64,000 nt of DNA from Phenylobacterium sp. (GCF_004297125.1 NZ_SCVD01000039.1:124001-188000), one strand, 5' to 3'. Shown: positions 51,817 to 60,684, counted from the first letter of the stretch. Notes: generated from the letters alone by a model not told the origin. Made by a program: numbers and translations.

Positions 51817-52554
51817 ATGACGTCGACACCGCCCCACGCCACCCCGCCGTCGCTCGACATCCTCGCCGCCGACGCCTGCGAGGTGATCGATCTGACATCG
51901 GCCCCATCGGGAGCCTTCGCCCTGATCGCGCAGGGGACCGACGACGGGACAGACATAGACGCCTTCCTGTTCCGGGCGCCCGCGGCGGTCCGCAGAGGGC
52001 TGACCGCCCTCAACCTGCATGGCGGCCCCAAGAGTCTCGCCCGGCAGCGCCTGAAGGGCCCCTGCGGCGCTGCGCCCATGGAGCGGAGCCTGCAGGCGCT
52101 GGACCTGGCGGATCGAGGCCGGATCGTCTTGCGCGGCGCCAGCGCCGGCGGCTTCACGGCCCTGAACGTCATCGCCCGCGAGCCGGGCTTTCGCCGCCGC
52201 GATCTCCTACTACGGCGTGAGCGACCTGCGCCAGCTGGGCGAGGCCACGCACAAGTTCGAGTCGGGCTACCTCAAGACCCTGGTGGGCGCATCCGACCTC
52301 GCCGATCCGGTGTTCGCCGCGCGGTCGCCGATCACCCACGCGGCGCAGATCAGCGCGCCGGTCCTGCTGCTGCAAGACGCCGACGACAAGGTCAATCCGC
52401 CCGAGCAATCCTTGAGCTGGCGCGCCGGATCACCGAAGCTGGCGGGCGCTGCGACGTCCATCTGTTCGCGGGCGAGGCCCACGGCTTCAAGCCGCTGGAC
52501 ACCCTGCGCGCCGGCCTGGGCCTCGAGCAGCGGTTCCTGGACGCGCTGACCTGA
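51817..52554 (+). pseudogene. Decayed S9 prolyl-oligopeptidase-family peptidase
   Basis: Remnant of the catalytic domain of an S9 acyl-aminoacyl/dipeptidyl peptidase: LTALNLHGGPKS, nucleophile elbow IVLRGASAGGFTALNV, then in the +1 frame AAAISYYGVSDL, THKFESGYLKTLVG and VLLLQDADDKVNPPEQS, then back in the first frame ITEAGGRCDVHLFAGEAHGF. Two frameshifts (near 52188 and 52410) break it; the beta-propeller half is missing and bases are lost between the oxyanion and elbow motifs. Probably once part of this catabolic island. Two compensating shifts leave one long open frame that would mislead gene callers. Confidence 0.8.
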
Positions 52555-52560
52555 GCGGCG

Positions 52561-53694
52561 TCACCAGCCGTTGGTCCGCCGCCACCGCGCCACCACTTCG
52601 CCGCCCTCGACCACCAGGTATTCGTCGTACATGGCCGCGGTCATGCAGACGTGGTTCGGGGCGATGCGCACCTTCGCCCCGATCGGCAGGGCCTCGAACG
52701 GCAGGGGCCGGTCCGAGCGGATCTCGCCATGCTCCTGATGGACGTCGACGACGCACAGATGGTCGAACCGGGCCGCGCCGGCGATGTCCAGCACCAGGCC
52801 GTAGCCGAAATCGCCGTCGCCCCGGCCCGCGGTGCTGCGGTCCTTCGAGAGCGCCAACCCCCCCGCGTCGATGACGATCTGGTTGCGAGCCCGGTTGTGG
52901 CTGATGACGCTGGCCAGCACGGTCACCGCCAGGCTGTCGCGCGGCTGCGAGCCGATATCCACCTGGAACAGATCTCCGGCCATGTAGACGCCGGCGCGGA
53001 TCTCGCTGAGCCCGCCCGCCGAGCCGCCATGCACGGCGGTGGGCGTGGAGCCCACGCTGGTCGCCAACGGCCCCAGCCCTGCCGCGCGCAGGCGATCGGC
53101 GGCGACGGCCACCACTCGCCGCTCCTCCTCGGCGATCGCCGCGATCTCGGCGGCGGTGCGGGCCGCGTAAGCATGCCCCGCGTGACAGGCGATCCCGACA
53201 AGCGTCACCCCCGCGATCGCCTGCAGTTCCTGGGCGGCGTCCAGCAGGTCCGGCCCATCGGGGTCGAAGCCCGTGCGGTGCTCGCCGCAGTCCACCTCGA
53301 GCCAGACGCGGAAGGTCCCGCCGTCGCGCCGGACCCGTTCCGCGACCGACCTGGCCATGTCGACGCTGTCGATGAAGAAGCCGAACAGGGGAGCGACGGT
53401 CGCGATCGCCGCCGCCCGGGCCAGTTTGTCAGGGCTCAGGCACACCGCCAACTGGATGTCGGAAAAGCCGTGGGCGGCGAAGTACTCCGCCTCCTTGAGC
53501 GTGGCGACCGCGATGCCGCCGTGGGTCGGGTCGACCGCCAGCCGCGCCGCGTCGGCGCTCTTGAGCGTCTTCATGTGCGGACGAAGCCGGACACCGCGCG
53601 CATGGCAGCGAGCCACCATCGCGCCCGCGTTTCGGACCAGCCGGTCCCGATCGAGGACCAGGGACGGGGTGGAACATTCGGCCAGGCCGGTCAT
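52561..53694 (-). CDS. DSD1-family PLP enzyme (D-serine dehydratase / D-threonine aldolase-like)
   Basis: 377 residues, fold type III (alanine-racemase-like). PLP lysine in RLRPHMKTLKSADAAR near residue 42; glycine/Ser phosphate site TSVGSTPTAVHGGSAGG; C-terminal metal pair HxC in IAPNHVCMTAA, as in eukaryotic-type D-serine dehydratases and D-threonine aldolases. It would deaminate or cleave a D-configured beta-hydroxy amino acid. It overlaps the peptide transporter gene by 4 bp (ATGA), so uptake and breakdown are linked. Confidence 0.88.
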   Translation of the reverse strand: MTGLAECSTPSLVLDRDRLVRNAGAMVARCHARGVRLRPHMKTLKSADAARLAVDPTHGGIAVATLKEAEYFAAHGFSDIQLAVCLSPDKLARAAAIATVAPLFGFFIDSVDMARSVAERVRRDGGTFRVWLEVDCGEHRTGFDPDGPDLLDAAQELQAIAGVTLVGIACHAGHAYAARTAAEIAAIAEEERRVVAVAADRLRAAGLGPLATSVGSTPTAVHGGSAGGLSEIRAGVYMAGDLFQVDIGSQPRDSLAVTVLASVISHNRARNQIVIDAGGLALSKDRSTAGRGDGDFGYGLVLDIAGAARFDHLCVVDVHQEHGEIRSDRPLPFEALPIGAKVRIAPNHVCMTAAMYDEYLVVEGGEVVARWRRTNGW

Positions 53695-55235
53695 CGCGAT
53701 GTTTCCTTACTGTCGGATTGGGCCGGCGACACGATCATCCGCAGGGCCAGAGCGCACAGGCCGGCGGCGAGCGCCACGCCGCCGACTACGATAAAGTGGC
53801 GCCCGTAGATGCCGGACATCATGTCCAGGGATGCGTCGCGGGGCACGGCGGCCAGGGTGGCCAGCAACCCGGCGCACAGGTTGCCGAGGGCGAAGCTCAA
53901 CAGCAGCAGGCCCATGGCCACACCTTCCAGACGGGCGGGGACCGCGCGGCCGACCAGGGTATAGGTCAGAGGCGCGATCATCAGCTCGCCCAGGGTGATC
54001 AGCAGATAGGCTCCGACGACCCAGCTCATCGAGATCGCCGCGCCGGCCGGCTGTAGCATGATCGCCCCGGCCAGCAGCCAGAAGCCCGCGCCCATGAGGC
54101 CGAAGCCGATGGTGAATTTCACCGGGATGGCCGGCTCGGCGCCGTGGGCCCGCAGGCGCGTCCAGCCCAGGCCGAGCAACGGCAGCAACAGCAAGACGAA
54201 GAAGGAATTGAGCGACAGCAGTTGCGGCGCCGCCACGTGGAAGCCCAGCACCTGCTTGTCCACCAGGCGGTCGACGAAGAGGTTGATGGCCAGCGAGAAC
54301 TGCTCGAACACCATCACGAAGCAGAGCGGCACGGGAAGCACCGCCATGAGGCGCAGCACGGCGCGGCGGTCTTCGCCCGACCGGTCGCGGGCGGCGACCA
54401 CGAGCAGGTAGCCGCAGCCGGCAGCCAGGGTCGCGGCCAGCAGGGCGCCCAGCACCAGCCCGTGCTGGATCAGGAACGAGGCCAGCAGCACGGTCACGCC
54501 CACGCCGCCATAGATCCGGATGCGCGGCGGGCGATCGCCCGGCCCACGGCCGGTCGACTGTCCGTCGGCGCGCACCAGATGCCGGCGTCCGGCGAGCAGT
54601 ACGCAGAGCCCGGCCGCCATGCCGATCGCGGCGGCTCCGAACCCCCAGCCCCAGCCGTAGTCCTGGGCCAGCCGACCGCAGACCAGGGGAGCCAGGAAGC
54701 TGCCGACGTTGACGCCCAGATAGTAGATGTAGAAGCCGTCCTCGCGTTTCGGGTCGTCGCGGCGGTAGAGGCCCCCGATAAGGTTGAGGACGTTGGGCTT
54801 GAGCAGGCCGGTGCCCACGGCGATCAGGCCGAGGCCCAGGCAGAAGACCTGGAAGATCGCCTCGCCCTGCAGCCAGCCTGTGGCGACAAGCAGGTGCTGG
54901 GCCGCCAGGGTGGCGTGGCCGCCCATGATCATCAACGCGCCGGCGAAGGTGGGCTCGCGCTGCCCGAGCCAGCGGTCGGACAACGCCCCGCCCAGCACCG
55001 AGGTCGCCAGCACCAGCGCCGCGTAACTACCGAACAGCATCGCGGCACGGGCATCGGACAGGCCGAAGGCGGCGATCAGGTAGAAGACCAGGAAGGCGCG
55101 CATGCCCTGGTAGCTGAAGAGCTCCCAGGCCTTGAGGGCGACGATCACCGGAAGGCCGGTCGGGTGGCCAAGGAACCAGGATCGCTCCCGCCCGGGATGC
55201 TCTGATTGATCTGGTTGCACGCGCCGCCCCGACAT
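53691..55235 (-). CDS. POT/PTR2-family proton-coupled oligopeptide transporter
   Basis: 514 residues, about 14 transmembrane helices. POT signatures: the ExxER-like region WELFSYQGMRAFLVFYLIAA (shortened ELFSYQG here), GTGLLKPNVLNLIGGLYRRD and FYIYYLGVNVGSFLAPLVCG. Imports di/tripeptides or peptide-like compounds with protons. The ATG has no Shine-Dalgarno and lies 5 bp from the inverted repeat at 55240-55254, suggesting a leaderless message; an in-frame GTG at 55220 preceded by GGGGCGG is the alternative start. Operon: transporter then DSD1-like enzyme. Confidence 0.9.
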   Translation of the reverse strand: MSGRRVQPDQSEHPGRERSWFLGHPTGLPVIVALKAWELFSYQGMRAFLVFYLIAAFGLSDARAAMLFGSYAALVLATSVLGGALSDRWLGQREPTFAGALMIMGGHATLAAQHLLVATGWLQGEAIFQVFCLGLGLIAVGTGLLKPNVLNLIGGLYRRDDPKREDGFYIYYLGVNVGSFLAPLVCGRLAQDYGWGWGFGAAAIGMAAGLCVLLAGRRHLVRADGQSTGRGPGDRPPRIRIYGGVGVTVLLASFLIQHGLVLGALLAATLAAGCGYLLVVAARDRSGEDRRAVLRLMAVLPVPLCFVMVFEQFSLAINLFVDRLVDKQVLGFHVAAPQLLSLNSFFVLLLLPLLGLGWTRLRAHGAEPAIPVKFTIGFGLMGAGFWLLAGAIMLQPAGAAISMSWVVGAYLLITLGELMIAPLTYTLVGRAVPARLEGVAMGLLLLSFALGNLCAGLLATLAAVPRDASLDMMSGIYGRHFIVVGGVALAAGLCALALRMIVSPAQSDSKETSR

Positions 55236-55239
55236 AAAG

Positions 55240-55254
55240 TCGATTGTGTATCGA
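55240..55254. promoter_or_regulatory. Operator site 1, TCGAT-N5-ATCGA (POT promoter)
   Basis: TCGAT-TGTGT-ATCGA, directly upstream of the POT transporter gene. On the minus strand a possible promoter TTGCTG-17 nt-TACACA runs through it, so a bound repressor would cover the -10 region. Same element as at 56784, 57753 and 60694. Confidence 0.75.
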
Positions 55255-55348
55255 GTATTTATAGACCCAGCAAGCGTGGGAGCAGCCGAGGCGGGCGCCG
55301 CAAAGGCTCAAACCGGTGCATGTGTAGGGTTTTCGGGTGGGCCGCAGC

Positions 55349-56731
55349 CTACCCGCGCTGCGGTTCCGCGCCTTCCTGAGACCCCAGGTCGCCGACGTCA
55401 CCCTCCACCAAGTCGAAGCGGCGCATGGCCGCTAAACTGAGCAGGAGCAAAGCGGCCGGCAGCACCGAGATCCCGAGGCGGATCGCCAGCAGCGCCGTGG
55501 GCGCCTGCGGCGTCATCGCACCGTTCTTGGAGGCCACGTAGCCGCCCAGCGCCAGCACCGCCGCGGCGAACAATGGCCCGATAGCCAGCCCCGCCTTCTC
55601 GCAGGACGTCCAGACGCCGGTGTACACGCCCTCGCGGGCCCGCCCGTTGCGCCGCGCGTCATGGTGGATGACGTCCGTGACCATGGAGAAGGGGATCAGC
55701 TGCAGGCCGGCGAAGCCGATGCCGGCGCCCACCGCCAGCAGATGGGCGGCCCAGATGGGAAGGCCCGGTCCCGCGAATATCCACAGCATCACGACAAAAG
55801 CCTTCCAGATCGCGGCGCCCGCGAAGACCGCGCGCTTGCCAAACTGCACGGAGAGGTGGTGCCAGAGCGGCATCGCCAGCATGCCCGCGCAAAGCGTCGC
55901 CACGCCCATGGTGCCGATCATCGCCGGGTCGCGGTTGAGAATGCGGGTGACGGTGTAGGGCAGGAGCGCCGACCCGATAGCCGCCGCCACCGCCTGCAGC
56001 AGGTAAGCCAGCATCAGGGCGCGAAACAGCCTGTCGCCCCACACGCTCAGCAGTTCGGCTCCGAAAGACGCATCGTGGATCGCCGCCACACGGCTGGGCG
56101 CGTTGCGCGTGGCCAGAAACGTCGCGAACATCGCCGCCGCGCAGAAAGCGCCGACGATCAGCGACATGGCGCCGAATCCGGCGTGACCGCCACCGAACCG
56201 CGACACCAGGATCGGCGCAAAGCCGGCGCCCACCATCACGCCCGCCATGACGAAGGTCATCCGCCAGGCCATGACGCGGCTGCGTTCGGCGGGGTCTTCG
56301 CTCATCTCGGCCGGCATGGCGATGTAGGGGACGGCGAACAGGGAATAGGCCGCCGCGCTGACGCCGTAGAGCACCAGGACGTACCAGAACCCGACCATCG
56401 GATCCGCCGACACCGGCGCGCGGAACAACAGGATGAACGACAGCCCGACGCCGATCGCGCCCGCCAGCAGCCAGGGCCGCCGCCGGCCGAACCGACCGCG
56501 CGTCCGGTCCGACAACCGCCCGATCAGCGGATCGGTGAGGATCCCCCAGATCTTGGGGAAGAACAGCACGATGGCCCCCAGGGCCGAGGCCACGCCCAGA
56601 AAGTCGGTCATGTAGTAGAGCAGCAGCACGCCGGGCACGGTGGAATAGACCCCCGTCCCCAGGGAGCCGAGGGAGTAGCCGAGGAGCAGGCGCCGTCCGA
56701 GCGGCGGGCTCTTGGCGGACTTGTCCAGCAA
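55349..56731 (-). CDS. GPH/MelB-type MFS transporter
   Basis: About 460 residues, 12 transmembrane helices. Family marks: LLLGYSLGSLGTGVYSTVPG, YMTDFLGVASALGAIVLFFP, IWGILTDPLIGRLSDRTRGR and RFGRRRPWLLAGAIG (the sugar:cation symporter DPxxGxxSDRT..R.GRRRP pattern). Alphaproteobacterial relatives accompany catabolic genes for many non-sugar substrates. The start is placed at TTG with AGGGAG 8 nt upstream; the longer frame to 56821 would pass through the promoter and operator. Controlled by the site at 56784. Confidence 0.85.
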   Translation of the reverse strand: MLDKSAKSPPLGRRLLLGYSLGSLGTGVYSTVPGVLLLYYMTDFLGVASALGAIVLFFPKIWGILTDPLIGRLSDRTRGRFGRRRPWLLAGAIGVGLSFILLFRAPVSADPMVGFWYVLVLYGVSAAAYSLFAVPYIAMPAEMSEDPAERSRVMAWRMTFVMAGVMVGAGFAPILVSRFGGGHAGFGAMSLIVGAFCAAAMFATFLATRNAPSRVAAIHDASFGAELLSVWGDRLFRALMLAYLLQAVAAAIGSALLPYTVTRILNRDPAMIGTMGVATLCAGMLAMPLWHHLSVQFGKRAVFAGAAIWKAFVVMLWIFAGPGLPIWAAHLLAVGAGIGFAGLQLIPFSMVTDVIHHDARRNGRAREGVYTGVWTSCEKAGLAIGPLFAAAVLALGGYVASKNGAMTPQAPTALLAIRLGISVLPAALLLLSLAAMRRFDLVEGDVGDLGSQEGAEPQRG

Positions 56732-56783
56732 CGGCGGTCTCCCTGGAACGCGCCACCGCCGGAGACCGGCAGCACAGAATAAT

Positions 56784-56798
56784 TCGATAAAGTATCGA
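56784..56798. promoter_or_regulatory. Operator site 2, TCGAT-N5-ATCGA (MFS / TetR divergent promoter)
   Basis: TCGAT-AAAGT-ATCGA in the gap between the leftward MFS gene and the rightward TetR gene. On the minus strand a -35-like TTGACG (56810-56815) stands just upstream, so the element overlaps the expected -10 region of the MFS promoter. It could also serve TetR autoregulation. Confidence 0.78.
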
Positions 56799-56961
56799 GT
56801 TATGCGCGTCGTCAAGACCACGCTTCCGCGATCACTCCCGCATGTCGACGACTCGGCGGACGCCGACCGGCGCCACTTAGCCGACGCCTACTCGACTTCC
56901 GCGGCGCCGGGCGCGGCCAAGTCGCTGGACAGCCGCGGCTCGGACGTGCTCTGACTCGCGC

Positions 56962-57750
56962 ATGGCTGACCCGCTCCCTCAACCCAGGTTGGCGCCCGAG
57001 CGGCGAGCCCTGAAGACCAATCCCGTCCGATATGTCCAGGCGCGCGGCGAGGCTCGGCGCGCCCTGCTCTATGAGACCACGCTGCGGCTGCTCCGCGAGA
57101 AGTTCGTGGAGGACATCACCTATCAGGAGATCTCCCGCGAAGCCGGCGTGCCGCTGGCATCCTGCTATCACTTCTTCCCCGGCAAGATGGAGCTGCTGGC
57201 GGCGCTGATCGACTACGTCGGACCCTGGTTCAAGGTTGTGACGATCGGCGCGGTCCTTAAGCCGGCGGCGTCCTGGATGGACATCGTCGACAACCTGATC
57301 ACTGACCTGACCCTCAACCGCAACGCGGACCTGGCCTTCGCCCAGCTGTTCAGCTCGTGGAAGATCCCCAGAACCACCTACCGGTTCCATGACCACGCCG
57401 CCCAGGAGATCGCCCAACGGCTGCTGGCCGGCATCGACCGCCAGTTCATGCGCTCGCCGTTCGCCAACGAGCTGGACGTGTTCACCTTCGCCGTGCGCGT
57501 CGCCAATGCGGGATCGAGCGCCTCGATGGAGATCAACGGCGCGGTCACCGATTTCGCGCGCCAGGAGTCCCAGCGGGCGACCCGAAGCTACCTGCTGAAT
57601 TTCCTGCCCCCCGTGCTCGACGTGCGGACAACACCGCTGGACTCCCCCGAACTGCTGCTGCCGCCGGAAGAACCGGGCTCCCTGTGGAGCCGTCAGGTCT
57701 GGCCGCAAGGCCCCGACGCGGAGCCATCGGCCAGCGCTTCCAAGAAATAA
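56962..57750 (+). CDS. TetR/AcrR-family transcription regulator
   Basis: 262 residues. Helix-turn-helix at ~40-85: ALLYETTLRLLREKFVEDIT, YQEISREAGVPLASCYHFFP, GKMELLAALIDYVGPWF. The C-terminal ligand-binding part is all-helical, unlike any specific subfamily I recognise; the Ser/Pro-rich tail is longer than usual. The gene lies between two copies of the TCGAT-N5-ATCGA repeat (33 codons-plus upstream at 56784 and 3 bp after its stop at 57753), making it the natural candidate to bind them. Inferred to repress uptake and catabolic genes around it until the substrate appears. Confidence 0.9.
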   Translation: MADPLPQPRLAPERRALKTNPVRYVQARGEARRALLYETTLRLLREKFVEDITYQEISREAGVPLASCYHFFPGKMELLAALIDYVGPWFKVVTIGAVLKPAASWMDIVDNLITDLTLNRNADLAFAQLFSSWKIPRTTYRFHDHAAQEIAQRLLAGIDRQFMRSPFANELDVFTFAVRVANAGSSASMEINGAVTDFARQESQRATRSYLLNFLPPVLDVRTTPLDSPELLLPPEEPGSLWSRQVWPQGPDAEPSASASKK

Positions 57751-57752
57751 TC

Positions 57753-57767
57753 TCGATAGTGTATCGA
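57753..57767. promoter_or_regulatory. Operator site 3, TCGAT-N5-ATCGA (MaoC-ligase operon promoter)
   Basis: TCGAT-AGTGT-ATCGA starts 3 bp after the TetR stop codon and about 100 bp before the MaoC/AMP-ligase operon. Spacer sequence closely matches site 1 (TGTGT). Confidence 0.78.
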
Positions 57768-57869
57768 ATATTGGCCTTGCCTTAGCCCCGCGCGGGGACG
57801 CAAGATCACTCGCTCCAGGGTGCGCTGCGCGACGCGGCGCGAATCTCAGAACGGGTGGCTTTCCCAACG

Positions 57870-58393
57870 ATGCGTATCGATGAACTGTTGGCGCAAACTC
57901 AACAGCGCCTAGGACAGGAGGTCGGCCCCACGGCTTGGCGCGACGTCCTGCAGAGCGACATCTCGGCCTTCGGCGCCTGCACCTACGACCCCGATCCGAT
58001 GCACGTAGACCCGGCATGGGCCGTGACGCACAGCCCCTTCGGAACCCCAATCGCCTTCGGGTACTGGACGCTGTCCATGCTCACCAGCTTCTTCCACGAG
58101 CTGGCCGGCGCGAAGCCGGGCGGCGACTACGGCGTGCCCCACGAACAGCGGATCGGCATCAACTACGGCTGCGAGCGCCTGCGCTTCATCGAGCCCGTTC
58201 GCGTGGGCGCGCGCATCCGGCCCTGGCGTCCGTCGTGCAGAAGGGTCCGGACCGCCTCCTGACCGCCTCCGACGTCGTCGTCGAGATCGAAGGCGTCGAA
58301 CGCCCCGCGCTGGTGGCCCGCTGGCTTTCCATGACCCTGCTGCCGGCGCCCGACGTGGCGCTCGACGGCTTCCGTCGCGGAGGGGCGCAATGA
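57870..58393 (+). pseudogene. MaoC-like hydratase domain gene, frameshifted
   Basis: The first ~115 codons read MRIDELLAQTQQRLGQEVGP, YDPDPMHVDPAWAVTHSPFG, TPIAFGYWTLSMLTSFFHEL and LRFIEPVRVGARIR: a hot-dog-fold MaoC/NodN-like hydratase with the Asp/His active-site region (DPMHVD). After ARIR, near 58218, the family sequence continues only in the next frame (ASVVQKGPDRLLTASDVVVE, PALVARWLSMTLL) and ends at 58393, overlapping the ligase ATG by 4 bp. A few bases seem deleted. Either a true frameshift mutation or a sequencing error; the intact coupling to the ligase hints at an error or very recent loss. Confidence 0.75.
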
Positions 58394-59964
58394 GCACCCT
58401 CCACCCTAGCACCCTCTTCGGCTGCCTGAACGCGGTCGCCGCCGAGAAGCCGGACGCCGAAGCTGTGGTGTTCCAAGACGAACGGCTCACCTACGGGGCC
58501 CTGGTCGGGGAGGTGGAGCAGGTCGCCCGCGCCCTGCTCGCTGCAGGCGTGAAGCCCGGCGACCGCGTGGCGATGCTGGCCACCTGCCGACTGGAGTTCT
58601 GGCTCGTGTTCCTGGCGACCACGGCCATCGGTGGCATCTGGCTCGGCCTGGGCACGCGCAACCAGCTGGACGAGCTGCGCTATGTGGTGAACGACGCCGA
58701 GCCGGCCCTGCTCATCGGCATCTCCGACTTCGAGGGTCGCGATTACCGCGACGACCTGCGGACCCTGGCGGCCGAGACCGCTTCGGTCCGGGAGGTGGTC
58801 TGCATCGGCGCGTCCGGCCCCGGCGCGATCGCCTGGGCGGCCTTCCTGCAGCGGGGCGAAAGCGTCCCAGCCTCCGAGGTGGCCTCGGCCGCCGCGACGG
58901 TGCAACCGCTCGACCCGGCGTTCATCGTCTACACCTCCGGGACCACCGGGCGCCCCAAGGGCGCGGTGCTGTCCCACTACGGCCTGGTGGAGGGAAACCG
59001 CGTCCAGTCGCGCCGCTATCCGGCGGACACCCTGCCGCTCACCGGCATCTGCAGCTTCCCGATCAACCACGTGGCCTGCGCCGGCGACACCTGCTGCGCG
59101 CTGATGGTCGGCGGCGGCACGATCATCCTGACCGAGCGGTTCGACCCCCGCGAGCAATTGCGCATTGTCGAGCGGGAGCGCTGCAGCGTCTGGGGCGGCA
59201 TCCCGACCATGGTGCAGATGACCCTCAACTTGCCGGACTTCGACCAGTTCGACCTGTCGTCGGTGAAGGCGATGGGCTGGGGCGGGGCGGCGATGCCGCG
59301 GGAGATCATCGAGCGCCTGCGCCTGCTCTGCCCCAGTCTGGGCCTGGTCTACGGCCTGACCGAAACCACGGTGAACGTGACCTGGACCCAGCCCCAGACC
59401 GACATCGACGTCCTGGCCGGCTCCATCGGCCGGCCGCCGCCGGAATTCCCCTGCCGCATCGCCGACGACGCCGGCGCGATCTGCGGCGAGGGCGAGGCAG
59501 GCGAGATCCAGTTCAAGGGCGACTTCAACATGTTGGGCTATTGGCGTCGCCCCGAGGCCACGGCTGCAGCCTTCACTGACGATGGCTGGCTGCGCACCGG
59601 AGACCTCGGCTTCTGGCGCGCCGATGGGAACATCTCCCTGGTCGGCCGACGATCCGAGATGTTCAAGTCGGGCGGATTCAACGTCTATCCTCGCGAGGTG
59701 GAGCTGGCCATCGAGGAGCACCCGGAGGTGGAATACGCCGCCGTCGTGTCCCAGCAGGACCCGCTCTATGCGGAAGTCGGACGCGCCTACGTCATGCTGC
59801 AGCGCGGATCCAATCTCACCGCCCGTGAACTGGACACCTTCATCCGCAGCAAGATCGCCAACTACAAGGTGCCCAAGGTCTTCGAGATCGTGCCGGAACT
59901 GCCCACGCTGGCGAACGGCAAGATCGACAAGGTCCAGCTCAAGGCGCGGGCGGCCGCCGCATGA
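58390..59964 (+). CDS. AMP-forming acyl-CoA synthetase
   Basis: 524 residues, ANL superfamily. A3 loop FIVYTSGTTGRPKGAVLSHY near residue 180, A5 LVYGLTETTVNVTW, A7 GWLRTGDLGFW, A8 hinge GRRSEMFKSGGFNVYPREVE, and catalytic Lys in LANGKIDKVQLK near the C-terminus. Activates a carboxylic acid to its CoA thioester via an acyl-adenylate. It overlaps the MaoC-like gene before and the CMD-like gene after by 4 bp each, forming a catabolic operon under operator site 3. The acid is not identifiable from sequence. Confidence 0.92.
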   Translation: MSTLHPSTLFGCLNAVAAEKPDAEAVVFQDERLTYGALVGEVEQVARALLAAGVKPGDRVAMLATCRLEFWLVFLATTAIGGIWLGLGTRNQLDELRYVVNDAEPALLIGISDFEGRDYRDDLRTLAAETASVREVVCIGASGPGAIAWAAFLQRGESVPASEVASAAATVQPLDPAFIVYTSGTTGRPKGAVLSHYGLVEGNRVQSRRYPADTLPLTGICSFPINHVACAGDTCCALMVGGGTIILTERFDPREQLRIVERERCSVWGGIPTMVQMTLNLPDFDQFDLSSVKAMGWGGAAMPREIIERLRLLCPSLGLVYGLTETTVNVTWTQPQTDIDVLAGSIGRPPPEFPCRIADDAGAICGEGEAGEIQFKGDFNMLGYWRRPEATAAAFTDDGWLRTGDLGFWRADGNISLVGRRSEMFKSGGFNVYPREVELAIEEHPEVEYAAVVSQQDPLYAEVGRAYVMLQRGSNLTARELDTFIRSKIANYKVPKVFEIVPELPTLANGKIDKVQLKARAAAA

Positions 59965-60482
59965 AGTCGCCCATTGGCCTGGTGCCGCTGGTCGACCCCG
60001 CAAGCGCCAACGAGGAGCAGGCGGCGTTTTTCGCCCGCACGCCGGCGATCGCGCTCTTTCGCCTGCTGGCCCATGCGCCCCAATTGGGGGGCCGCCTGGC
60101 GGGCCTGGGCGCCGCGGTGATGTCCGGCATGACGCTGGATCCGAGGTTGCGCGAGATCGCGGCGATCCGCGTCGGGTATCGGTTGAACGCACCGTACGTG
60201 GTCGGCCAGCACGAGCGCGTCGCGGCCCGGCTGGACCTCGCACCGGACATTGTCGCGGCGATCCAGCAGGAGCCGCCAGGCCCCGGCCTCGCGGCGTCGG
60301 AGGCGTTCGTCATCCGTTATGTGGACGCGCTGGTGGCGGGCGCTCCCCCACCCTTCGATGATCCGGCCTATGTGGAGCTCTCGGAACGCGGCCGCGTCGA
60401 GCTCGCCACGACGGTCGGCTACTTCTCCATGCTCGCCATCGTGACCCGCAGCTTTGGCCTGCAACCCGACGCCACTACTTAA
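59961..60482 (+). CDS. Carboxymuconolactone decarboxylase (CMD/AhpD-like) family protein
   Basis: 173 residues, all-helical. The family core is EIAAIRVGYRLNAPYVVGQH then ERVAARLDLAPDIV. The AhpD CxxC redox pair is absent, and the acidic residue usual before the conserved Gln-His is also missing (APYVVGQH), so neither peroxidase nor standard decarboxylase chemistry is assured. Such proteins recur in aromatic and alicyclic acid catabolic operons next to acyl-CoA ligases. Last gene of the operon. Confidence 0.85.
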   Translation: MKSPIGLVPLVDPASANEEQAAFFARTPAIALFRLLAHAPQLGGRLAGLGAAVMSGMTLDPRLREIAAIRVGYRLNAPYVVGQHERVAARLDLAPDIVAAIQQEPPGPGLAASEAFVIRYVDALVAGAPPPFDDPAYVELSERGRVELATTVGYFSMLAIVTRSFGLQPDATT

Positions 60483-60684
60483 CCGATAGTAGCTCGAGTT
60501 TCTTCACATCTAGCGACGCGGAGCCCGCCGCGCGCGGAATCGCCCAGCCTGGCGCGCCGATCGCCGCCGCTTGGGCGTGAGATCGCGATTCTCCCCTTGC
60601 CCAGGAACCGGTCAGTTCGCGCCTGCTGCAGGGCTCGGCACGACACGCTTCACGCTGATGCGCCGGCTTTGGTGTGACGCACGC

